A stretch of 64,000 bases of DNA, taken from NCBI GenBank assembly GCA_938015445.1, contig CALLPE010000006.1, forward strand, positions 1-64,000. The letters run 5' to 3'. The position numbers and the translations under genes are program-made. Position 1 is the first letter of the stretch. Each line of letters begins with the position of its first letter. Positions 47,501 through 55,110 of this stretch are shown piece after piece. This DNA comes from an uncultured Pirellulales bacterium. GTDB taxonomy: Bacteria > Planctomycetota > Planctomycetia > Pirellulales > Thermoguttaceae. Below the pieces are notes generated by a model. It worked only from the letters and a program-made list of their open reading frames with translations, did no database searches and was not told where the DNA came from.

Positions 47501-47999
47501 GGAGGACTTCATCACCAAGGCCGGCCTGGAGATCAAGGTCGAGCGGAAGTACTACCGGCTGAAACGGGTCGAAAAGACCGAAAAAGTAGCTGGCTCGCGC
47601 GGACAGGTCGTCGACCAGAAGGTGGAAAAGTACGTGCGGGAGGAAATCCCCAATCTGGCCACGCTGAAAAGCGGCGAGCTGTGCGAAATCGAACTGGAAA
47701 TCCAGAGCAAGAACGACTACGAATACCTGGTCTTCGAGGACCCCAAGCCCGCCGGTTTCGAGCCGGTTGACTTGCGCAGCGGCTACACCGGCAACGAATT
47801 GGGGGCGTATGTGGAGTTCCGCGACAACCGGGTGGTGATGTTCGTTCGCGCCCTGGCCCGGGGCAAGCATAGCGTCAGCTACCGGATGCGGGCGGAAATC
47901 CCTGGCCAGTTCTCGGCGCTGCCCACACGAGCCTGGGCGATGTACGCTCCGGAACTGAAAGCCAACTCGGACGAGATAAAACTGAAGATCGAAGACTGA
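41526..47999 (+). CDS. Bacterial alpha-2-macroglobulin family protein
   Basis: This 2157-residue secreted protein has a signal peptide ([19 protein letters not shown]). In order it has a helical N-terminal region, macroglobulin-like beta domains (such as [21 protein letters not shown]), a bait-region zone, ANG-type A2M domain ([34 protein letters not shown]), and the thioester domain with [14 protein letters not shown] (Cys near residue 1617, motif GCTEQ intact). A helical toroid follows ([30 protein letters not shown]) and a C-terminal receptor-type domain. Such proteins trap proteases in the periplasm. Two low-complexity Met/Pro/Gly/Ala-rich insertions (about residues 728-805 and 1315-1392) are unusual. 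The typical partner PBP1C gene is absent nearby. GGGAGAG precedes the ATG. Confidence 0.95.
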   Translation: [2157 protein letters not shown]

Positions 48000-48039
48000 C
48001 CGCTGACGGCTGGAATCTGACTGAGCGAGGCGACGGTGG

Positions 48040-49497
48040 TTAGCGGCGCACAATTACGCCTAGCCCAGTCATCTCCGGCGTGGCTAGCGGCGTGAATCGC
48101 CACCGTCCGCTAAGCAGCCGTTGCGGCTGCTCGGCGGGCGGCGGCTGGTTGACTGCCCGGCAGGCCAAATACCCCATCCACCAGCCGAGCATGGCCTGCG
48201 ACAGATAGTGTGCGTCGTCGTTGATCCGCGACCAGGCAGTAAAGGTCGATAGCACGTAGAACGTACCTTTCAGCAGTGGGGAGTCGACGCACTGGGCAGC
48301 GGTTATCAGCGGCACGCTGCCCACAAACGCATGTCCGCTAACGCCGTTAGTATCGTGGAACGGCCGCCACTGGGAGCCTACGCTGTACTCGTCGGGTCGG
48401 CCTGCGCCCAGTGCGAATTGCATCAACAGCATCGGCGGTGCGCCGACCAGATACGCCCTGGTCACCCGACCGCTGTAATCGCCCGCCGCGCTCAGCAAGG
48501 GACGCCCCGGACAGCAATTGCCCACCACCGCTAGTACTGCGAACGACGGAATGAATATCTGACCTTCGCCAAAGGTCTTCCAGAAGGTGGCCAAATCGTC
48601 GGTGCCCCGGGTGCGAACACGTTCTTGATACCACTGGCGAAAATCTCCGTCCAACGACGTATTGGCAAGCGGGGCGGCGACAATCACTCCCAGAGCCAAG
48701 TCCCACAGGTTAGGCCCGCTGTAGTAATTGACGTGATCGGCCCGGATGTCGCCTATGGCCTGCGCCCACAGCGTCCTGATTCTGCGGTGCGGCCGTTCCG
48801 ATGGGGCAAGCTCAGGCAAACCCGATCCGCCGACTTGCCAATCGGATGGCAGCACATTGGCCGGTGGTATCAGCTCGTAGCTTTGCCTGGTCACAGCCTG
48901 TGAAGGATCCTCGGTCCGATACCACGGCGGATGGGCCGGCTGCGTCAGGTACGGCGACGCCTCGCCCGTGAGATACGGTGTTGGCTGAAACGCGACATAC
49001 GGCTCTGGCTGGACGGAAGTGTCTATCGCCAAAGTCTCGAACGGCAACGGTGCCGGGCCGACCCAATCGGCGCTGGCCGCAGCCTTGGCTGCCAGTGCGA
49101 ACTGCCCAAACCCAAGGGCCATCTCTTGTGCAGACTGCTCGGTGCCTGGCGGCGCATGCACAGGTATGGCATTCGGTTCGCCCAGCAGGGCGGCCGGAGG
49201 CTTCTCGGGAGAAGCCACGACCGGCGCAGAAACGCCAAAAAGCCGTTCCGCCATCGGTTGCGTCGAAGCGAAGCCTGTGCCCGCGCAGCGATGGTCCGCC
49301 CCGTTTATCAGAGGTGGTTCCCGTGGCGGTTCTACCGCAACAGCAGCGGAAGTGTGCGGTTCAGGTATCGTCGGGACGGTAGGATGTGAGCTGGAAGGTA
49401 ACGTCCATCTTTGCGCGCAGCCGGAGGTTAGCAGTGTGGCTGTAAAAATGGCCAAACAGGGAATACTGCGCCAATTGTGCTGGATGTCGCGGTGCAC
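48040..49497 (-). CDS. PAP2-superfamily lipoprotein
   Basis: This 485-residue protein has a lipoprotein-type leader (IFTATLLTSGCAQRW, lipobox LTSGC), a proline-rich disordered stretch to about residue 215, and a PAP2 (phosphatidic acid phosphatase-like) domain at about 240-460. Motif 2 appears as GVSGHAFVGSVP. Motif 3 is SRINDDAHYLSQAMLGW, where the usual aspartate after the histidine is glutamine. An obvious motif 1 (KxxxxxxRP) is not seen. Catalysis is therefore doubtful. It could be an outer-membrane lipid-phosphatase relative. The start is GTG with GGGGAG upstream. It is convergent with the alpha-2-macroglobulin gene. Confidence 0.85.
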   Translation of the reverse strand: MHRDIQHNWRSIPCLAIFTATLLTSGCAQRWTLPSSSHPTVPTIPEPHTSAAVAVEPPREPPLINGADHRCAGTGFASTQPMAERLFGVSAPVVASPEKPPAALLGEPNAIPVHAPPGTEQSAQEMALGFGQFALAAKAAASADWVGPAPLPFETLAIDTSVQPEPYVAFQPTPYLTGEASPYLTQPAHPPWYRTEDPSQAVTRQSYELIPPANVLPSDWQVGGSGLPELAPSERPHRRIRTLWAQAIGDIRADHVNYYSGPNLWDLALGVIVAAPLANTSLDGDFRQWYQERVRTRGTDDLATFWKTFGEGQIFIPSFAVLAVVGNCCPGRPLLSAAGDYSGRVTRAYLVGAPPMLLMQFALGAGRPDEYSVGSQWRPFHDTNGVSGHAFVGSVPLITAAQCVDSPLLKGTFYVLSTFTAWSRINDDAHYLSQAMLGWWMGYLACRAVNQPPPAEQPQRLLSGRWRFTPLATPEMTGLGVIVRR

Positions 49498-49560
49498 CTA
49501 GCAGCTCCCCGGCCATGTTCGCGGATCGCTTCCACCATCCTTGTCGCGTAGCACACACTG

Positions 49561-49890
49561 CTATGCGCATCCCCTGCGGGAGTTTGCCTTTTGGTATCGG
49601 CATTTCGGGTTAAGCAGCTTCGGCAATCTGGTGAAAATTTGACGTACGGCATCGAATCCACGATGACTGAGAAGCTCTAACAAAACAGAACCCTTAACAG
49701 GTTGAACTACCCCATCTACGGTAATACGAGGCCATGAATCTCCAGATGGCCGGATACACACCGCACGGCTAAGGTTGCCACGGGACACAAACATACCAAC
49801 GAAGGCAAATCCTTCGGCTTCCAGGGGGACAGCACCGCATTCTGCTCTCGCGACCGGAAGGACAGCAGAGAATAAACAATATGAGAGGAA
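49561..49890 (-). pseudogene. Possible remnant of a low-GC coding sequence
   Basis: In the 663-bp spacer 49498-50160, the minus strand has an open frame ending at 49561 with protein-like content (AECGAVPLEAEGFAFVGMF, ITVDGVVQPVKGSVLLELL, RGFDAVRQIFTRLPKLL). Its codons are much poorer in G/C at third positions than neighbouring genes. A leader-like sequence (LAIIAIPLILFILCC) lies just upstream but in a different frame. No family is recognised. It could be a decayed, frameshifted transferred gene or chance. The first ATG in the frame is at 49794. Confidence 0.3.
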
Positions 49891-50160
49891 TGGCGATAAT
49901 GGCTAGGCTGGAAAATATCAAACAGAGTGAATCAGACTCGCCAATATGCGCATATTAGCTCGCTTAACCTGGCGGAGTATTTCATCTATCGGCGCTGGCG
50001 GACAAAGAACAAGAATCCGACAAAACAGGCCAAACCGATACAACCAGACTGCCGATACGTTTGACATGCGCCAGCGCGTCCGCGCCTACCGGTCCCAAGG
50101 CCGTGCAGCGGAACGCCGCGGTATGGGGCGAGCAATTGCTTTGCTTCAGGAGCCAAACCG
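49891..50160. other. Spacer upstream of small hypothetical gene
   Basis: No gene is recognised. The right end carries the ribosome site AGGAG 8-9 nt before the ATG at 50161. Confidence 0.5.
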
Positions 50161-50493
50161 ATGCAAGTGAAGGTGTACGTGCCGAAAATCGTCGAAATCC
50201 CCAGCGAGTATCTGCCAGCGCTTGCCAAACGCGCCGCCGATAGCCTCGGTGATCGCGCACACGAGGTATCCGCCACCCGTGGACATCTGGTGCGCCAAGC
50301 GGTTCAGGACGGCTTGCTGCGCGAGTTCGATCATCTGATCGGCGAGGACGGGACGGTCGACCTGGTGTGCGATCCGGGCATGGAAATCCCGCTAGAACTG
50401 GAAAAGAAGACTCTCACACTGGCCGAGCTGCTCGAAGCACTCCAGTACAAACGCACCTGGTCGGACGTCCGTGCCGCCTCCGACGCCGCTTGA
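50161..50493 (+). CDS. Small conserved-type hypothetical protein
   Basis: This 110-residue soluble protein begins MQVKVYVPKIVEIPSEYLPAL and contains an Asp/Glu-rich middle (LIGEDGTVDLVCDPGMEIPLELEKKTLTLAELLEAL). It has a strong AGGAG ribosome site, GC-rich third positions and no signal or membrane segment. I do not recognise the family; its shape suggests a small alpha/beta protein. It is followed after 117 bp by another small plus-strand gene. Confidence 0.72.
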   Translation: MQVKVYVPKIVEIPSEYLPALAKRAADSLGDRAHEVSATRGHLVRQAVQDGLLREFDHLIGEDGTVDLVCDPGMEIPLELEKKTLTLAELLEALQYKRTWSDVRAASDAA

Positions 50494-50610
50494 GCTGCCG
50501 CAGGCTGATTTTCGCCTGCGCCAAGCGCACCGCGTTTTTGGCTGGGTTTTGGCTGCTCGAAGGGTACCGAAAAGTTGCAGTAAAGCCGGGGGGCACGTGA
50601 GGAATACGTT

Positions 50611-51246
50611 ATGCCCATTGCTGCTGGACGGCATGAACGTGCCGATCTGGACGACCTGCTGAGCAATGTACCGGCTGCTGCGGCGCGCTGCAAACTGCCG
50701 CTGTCAGGCGCCGATGCACCTTGGCGGCTCGTCAGTGGTTGGGCAGGCGACGATGCAGTGCCGCTGGGCATGATGTCGTCGGGCGCCACCACACCGGCAA
50801 GCGCTGCCCGGAAGACTGCCGGACGCTCAGTGCGCCGACGCGGCCCGGAGAGCTGGGCCTTCGGGGCTGCCCTGGAAGCCCTGGCAAGCATGGACGCCGA
50901 CCCTTCTACCAAGCCCGCCGATGTGTCGCTGCGCTGCGCCGCCCCGCAGTTGAGCGAACTGATCGAACCGCTGGAGCAACCCCCGCTGGCGGCGCCCAGT
51001 AGCGATGGTGCGCCGGTGCAGTCGGCCACCGAGGCATCTGGTGCAGTACACTGCATAGGTTTGGGGGCGAGTCCGGGCGGCACGGGCGGGGCGCAGCCGC
51101 GGACTGCAAAGCCGCCCATCTCATCGGCGGGATGCCGGGAAATCGACCCGGTTCTGGCCCGCGTCATCGAAGCCTGGCCCAAATTGCCCCGCGCAATCCA
51201 AGCCGCTATCCGCACGTTGGCCGAAACAGGTCGGATGGAATCCTGA
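50611..51246 (+). CDS. Hypothetical protein with AWPxLPxxIxxAI tail
   Basis: This 211-residue protein is low in complexity (Ala/Ser/Pro/Gly-rich) except for its end, IDPVLARVIEAWPKLPRAIQAAIRTLAET. That tail is a short helical motif which I recall from the C-termini of assorted planctomycete proteins. Start at the ATG at 50611 with GAGG 9 nt before it. A long open frame on the other strand (50331-51215) overlaps it. I prefer the plus strand for the ribosome site, the tail motif and co-direction with the gene at 50161. Function unknown. Confidence 0.6.
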   Translation: MPIAAGRHERADLDDLLSNVPAAAARCKLPLSGADAPWRLVSGWAGDDAVPLGMMSSGATTPASAARKTAGRSVRRRGPESWAFGAALEALASMDADPSTKPADVSLRCAAPQLSELIEPLEQPPLAAPSSDGAPVQSATEASGAVHCIGLGASPGGTGGAQPRTAKPPISSAGCREIDPVLARVIEAWPKLPRAIQAAIRTLAETGRMES

Positions 51247-51364
51247 TCGCCGACCGTTCATGTTCCCGGCGGGCACAACCCCGGCCAACTGGGCCGTGGG
51301 GGTTGCGCGCGACCGGTGCTGTCGCAGGTATGTAGTGGAAGAATCGCCCGAGCAACTGCCCATC

Positions 51365-51922
51365 TCACCATTGTTTCGGTGGCGACTCGGCGCTGAGCAC
51401 GACGCGCTGTCTGCTCCACCGGCCGAAGACTATTAGCGCAGCCACGAAAAGTCCTAGCAAACATAGCCTGACGGCTAGTACCAGCGCTCCGCCAAAGTAA
51501 GCGCCGATTTGCTCCGGCGAGTTGTCGGGCAATTCTCGCACCGTCAGGTGTAATTGCCAAACTCCTACCAGTACCGAAGCGGCGACCGACAGCGCCTTCA
51601 GCCAGCCGAACAGCAAGCCCCACTGCTGCTTCAGCAGCATGGCTATGTCACCTATCAGGCCGAAAATGACCATCGCCACCCCTATGAGCAGCTCGTATGC
51701 GGCGGTCTTTGCCATCTCAGGAGCAGGGAGTTCCGGCCAGAACAACATCGCCACTGTTGCGACGCCCACCAAAGCCAAGCGGAGAAGCGAAAAGGCGATG
51801 TCCATGGCGAAGATGACAACACAATACAGCGGTAGTCCTCTGGGGACGGCTGCTTGTGCGAAGGCCGTCGGACCGACGCCCCCTGCGGCATAATGATTTT
51901 GGCCGAAAGGTATTTCGGACAT
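51365..51922 (-). CDS. Four-helix membrane protein, unknown function
   Basis: This 185-residue protein has four hydrophobic segments: FAMDIAFSLLRLALVGVATVAMLFW, AAYELLIGVAMVIFGLIGDIAMLL, ALSVAASVLVGVWQLHL and FGGALVLAVRLCLLGLFVAALIVF. No motif ties it to a transporter or enzyme family. The ATG at 51922 is chosen because AAGGA lies 7 nt upstream; upstream in-frame codons read through a hexanucleotide repeat and are unlikely to be coding. Confidence 0.78.
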   Translation of the reverse strand: MSEIPFGQNHYAAGGVGPTAFAQAAVPRGLPLYCVVIFAMDIAFSLLRLALVGVATVAMLFWPELPAPEMAKTAAYELLIGVAMVIFGLIGDIAMLLKQQWGLLFGWLKALSVAASVLVGVWQLHLTVRELPDNSPEQIGAYFGGALVLAVRLCLLGLFVAALIVFGRWSRQRVVLSAESPPKQW

Positions 51923-51954
51923 TACAGAATCCTTGGCTACAAAGATAGAAAAAG

Positions 51955-51990
51955 TTTGAGCTTGAGCTTGAGTTTGAGTTTGAGTTTGAG
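51955..51990. repeat. Hexanucleotide repeat (YTTGAG)x6
   Basis: Six perfect-length copies of TTTGAG or CTTGAG run from 51955 to 51990, followed by CTTG. On the minus strand they lie 33-68 nt upstream of the ATG of the membrane-protein gene, i.e. in its leader or promoter. Copy-number change would alter spacing rather than frame. Confidence 0.95.
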
Positions 51991-52085
51991 CTTGTAAAAA
52001 ACACTTTTTTGGTAGTTGTTCGTCGCAGCGGAGCCACCTCAACCTTTTCAGGTTGCTATTAAGTAGAACACTGTTTGTCAGTCTT

Positions 52086-52114
52086 CGTTGGAGAATGTTT
52101 CCGTTGGAGAATGT
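52086..52114. repeat. 13-bp direct repeat, 16-bp period
   Basis: CGTTGGAGAATGT occurs at 52086-52098 and 52102-52114, directly 3' of the seryl-tRNA synthetase gene (stop at 52118 on the minus strand). Confidence 0.9.
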
Positions 52115-52117
52115 CTG

Positions 52118-53407
52118 TCAGTTCGGCGTTGTGTTACCCTGTGTGCTGATCCGCTCGATTCCCATCCACGGGCGCAGCGCTTCGGGCACGATCACCGAAC
52201 CGTCGGCCTGCTGGTAATTCTCCAGGATGGCGATCAAGGTGCGGCTAATTGCAATCGCCGTACCGTTGAGCGTGTGCACCAGCTTGGTGCCGCGTTGGCC
52301 TTTGACGCGGTAGCGGATGTTCAGCCGCCGCGCTTGGTAATCGGTGCAATTGCTGGTGCTGGTCACTTCGCCGAACTCGTTCCGGCCGGGCATCCAGGCT
52401 TCCAGATCATACTTGCGGTAAGCCGGCCCGCCCAAGTCGCCGGTGGCAGTGTCGATCACCCGATACGGAATGCCCAGCCCGTCGAATAGCCGGCACTCCA
52501 GTTCGCAAAACAGCTCGAGCATGTCATCGCTCTGTTCGGGGAGGGTGAAAGCGAACATTTCGACCTTGGTGAACTGGTGGACGCGGAACAGCCCGCGCGT
52601 TGCTCGGCCATGAGCGCCGGCCTCGGTGCGGAAGCAGTGGCTGATGCCGCAGAGTTTGATGGGGAGTTGTTCGGCCTCGACCGTCTGATCGGCCAGCATT
52701 CCCCCCAGGGTGATCTCGGCGGTGGCCACCAGGCTCAGATCGGTGTCTTCGATGCTATAGATTTGGGTTTCGGGACCGCGAGGGATGAAGCCTATGCCTT
52801 CCAGCACATCGTTGCGGGCCAGATCGGGGGTGCTTACCGGGATAAAACCTTCGCGCTTCAGGAACTGCACAGCGTACTGTTGCAAGGCCAGTTCCATCAG
52901 CACCGCTTCGTTCTTGAGGAAATAGAAGCCGTGACCCGCAACGCGCGCCCCAGCGTCGAAGTCGATCAGATCGAGCTTTTCGGCCAACTGCACGTGGTCC
53001 AGTGGCGGGAAGTCGAATTGGCGAATGGGCGTCCGCCCGCGACGCACTTCCCGGCTGGCTTCCGGACCGCCTACCGGCGCCGCCGGATGCGACATGTTGG
53101 GGATCATCCGCTGCACGGCCTCCAATTGCGCCTGGAGCGCATCCAGCCGCGCTTTGACGACTATGGTCTGCTCGCGCAACTGACGGCCCGATTCCTTCAG
53201 CACATCGCGCTGTGCAGGGTCTTTCGCCTTGGCGATGGCTTTGGCCACCTCGTTGGCCCGGTGGTTCAGCTCCTCCAGTTCGAGCTGTTTGGCTTTGCGC
53301 TCGGTTTCCAGGGCCACAAAGGCCTCGATATCCACCTGCACTCCGCGGTTGCGGCAGTTTTCGGCCACCAACTTCGGATTTTCGAGGATGAACTTGCGGT
53401 CGAGCAT
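52118..53407 (-). CDS. serS: Seryl-tRNA synthetase
   Basis: This 429-residue class II aminoacyl-tRNA synthetase charges tRNA-Ser (and tRNA-Sec where present). The N-terminal long coiled-coil arm (about residues 30-100, ELEELNHRANEVAKAIAKAK) binds the tRNA. The catalytic core shows motif 2 (CFRTEAGAHGRATRGLFRVHQF) and motif 3 (TSTSNCTDYQARRLNIRY, then LNGTAIAISRTLIAILENYQ). Complete, normal length. Confidence 0.98.
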   Translation of the reverse strand: MLDRKFILENPKLVAENCRNRGVQVDIEAFVALETERKAKQLELEELNHRANEVAKAIAKAKDPAQRDVLKESGRQLREQTIVVKARLDALQAQLEAVQRMIPNMSHPAAPVGGPEASREVRRGRTPIRQFDFPPLDHVQLAEKLDLIDFDAGARVAGHGFYFLKNEAVLMELALQQYAVQFLKREGFIPVSTPDLARNDVLEGIGFIPRGPETQIYSIEDTDLSLVATAEITLGGMLADQTVEAEQLPIKLCGISHCFRTEAGAHGRATRGLFRVHQFTKVEMFAFTLPEQSDDMLELFCELECRLFDGLGIPYRVIDTATGDLGGPAYRKYDLEAWMPGRNEFGEVTSTSNCTDYQARRLNIRYRVKGQRGTKLVHTLNGTAIAISRTLIAILENYQQADGSVIVPEALRPWMGIERISTQGNTTPN

Positions 53408-53504
53408 GACTGGTCATTCAAAGTCGGAAACTGCTAGTGAAACGCTCGCCATGTTGCCTCGGGACGCTGCACCCGGCGGACGAAGGCGCGGCCGGGGACG
53501 CATC

Positions 53505-54875
53505 TTAACTTTGCAAACAAGCTATCTCCTCCCACAGCCATACGCTGGCCCGAATACCCCGGTGAAAATCCTCCAGCGAAAACTTTTCGTTAGGGCTGTG
53601 CGTGTTGTCGTCGTCGCGTCCCCAACCCAATAACAACACAGGGCAGCGGAGCACTTGATGGAACTTTCCCACCACCGGGATCGAACCTCCTTCGCGCGTG
53701 TACACCGGCCGGCGTCCGAAGGCCCGTTCGATCGCCCGGGCAGCAGCTTCGACATACGGGCTATCCAGGGGGATCAATACGCCAGGCGAGCCGTGAAGGT
53801 CCAACAGCTCCCACCGCACACCTGGCGGGCAAAGCTCGGCGATGCGCTGTTTCAGCGCTGCGGTGATTTTCGCCGGCTGTTGATTGGGAACTAGCCGGAA
53901 GCTGAACTTCGCCCCGGCAGTGGCCGGCAGAACCGTCTTCGCGCCTTCGCCTTGATAGCCACTCCACAGGCCGTTGATGTCGTAGGTGGGCCTGGCCCAG
54001 CGGCGCTCCAGCAGGCTGTAGCCCTCCTCGCCGGTGCTGTTTTCGACGCCTACCTGGGCCAGATACTGCTGTTCGTCGAAGGGCAGCTCGGCTATTTGTC
54101 GGCGTTCGCGGGGCGTCAGAGGGATAACGTCGTCGTAGAAGCCGGGAAGCTGCACTCGGCCCCGCTCGTCCACCAGGGCAGACAAAATGCGCACCAGGGC
54201 GTTGGCCGGATTGGTCACCGTGCCGCCGAAGGAACCAGAATGCAGATCGCGATTCGGTCCGCTCAGCCGCAGTTCATAGTAAGCGATACCCCGCAATCCG
54301 TAAGTTATCGCCGGCACGCCGGGAGCGAATTGTGCGCCGTCGCTGATCACGACGCAATCGCAGGCCAGCCGGTCGGCGTGCGACTCCAAATACTGCTCTA
54401 AGCTGACGCTGCCGACTTCTTCCTCGCCCTCGATGATGTACTTCAGGTTGACCGGCAACCGCCCGCGCACACGCAGCCAGGCTTCGGCGCTCTTTATGTG
54501 GGTAAGCATTTGTCCTTTGTCGTCGGTTGCGCCACGGGCGTAAAGGTTTCCGTCGCGGCGGGTCGGTTCGAATGGCGGAGAAAGCCACATCTGAAGCGGC
54601 TCGACCGGCTGCACGTCGTAATGCCCGTACACCAAGACGGTCGGAGCACCGGGCACTTCTGGCGACTGGGCGAAGACTAGCGGGTGGCGCTCGGTGGGAA
54701 TCACTTCGCTGGCAAACCCCAGCCTGGCGAACTGTTCGGCCAACCAAGCGGCGGCTCGCTCCATATCGGGGCGGTGTTGCGGGTCGGCGCTGATGCTGGC
54801 GATGCGCAGAAACTCGCAAAGCTCTTCCTCGAACCGAGCGGCTTGCGCTTGCAGATATTGGTCGATCTGTAACAT
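53505..54875 (-). CDS. M20-family dipeptidase/metallopeptidase
   Basis: This 456-residue cytosolic zinc peptidase has metal ligands in YGHYDVQPVEP, ARGATDDKGQ and EGEEEVGS (about residues 80-160). The dimerisation domain contains LRGIAYYELRLSGPNRDLHSGSFGG, and the last ligand region is GWGRDDDNTHSPNEKFSLEDF. It matches the M20 dipeptidase group (carnosinase/PepV-like, COG0624) and looks complete. It lies upstream of serS on the same strand, 97 bp apart. Confidence 0.94.
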   Translation of the reverse strand: MLQIDQYLQAQAARFEEELCEFLRIASISADPQHRPDMERAAAWLAEQFARLGFASEVIPTERHPLVFAQSPEVPGAPTVLVYGHYDVQPVEPLQMWLSPPFEPTRRDGNLYARGATDDKGQMLTHIKSAEAWLRVRGRLPVNLKYIIEGEEEVGSVSLEQYLESHADRLACDCVVISDGAQFAPGVPAITYGLRGIAYYELRLSGPNRDLHSGSFGGTVTNPANALVRILSALVDERGRVQLPGFYDDVIPLTPRERRQIAELPFDEQQYLAQVGVENSTGEEGYSLLERRWARPTYDINGLWSGYQGEGAKTVLPATAGAKFSFRLVPNQQPAKITAALKQRIAELCPPGVRWELLDLHGSPGVLIPLDSPYVEAAARAIERAFGRRPVYTREGGSIPVVGKFHQVLRCPVLLLGWGRDDDNTHSPNEKFSLEDFHRGIRASVWLWEEIACLQS

Positions 54876-55110
54876 AAGCCTGCACTCTGACGATTGAACT
54901 ATGGACTTTCACCGGCTGCCCACCAATACGGCCGCCGCAGAACGCCACCCCAGAGGTAGCGCGCATCGCCCAGCAGCACAATTGGTCGGCCGCTACCCAG
55001 GCGGGAAAACGTGGCATACAATATACTCGTGATGCGGCGTTCATAGTATCCGGTCCGCGGCAAAAGGGAAAGATTGTATACGGTTTGCCAGTCTGGTACG
55101 GGGTGTGCAT

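Noticed and set aside
50331-51215. Minus-strand 294-codon frame opposite the hypothetical gene at 50611
   Set aside because: The plus-strand gene has a ribosome site and a recognisable tail motif; the minus frame overlaps the gene at 50161 and shows Ser/Arg/Ala bias typical of shadows.
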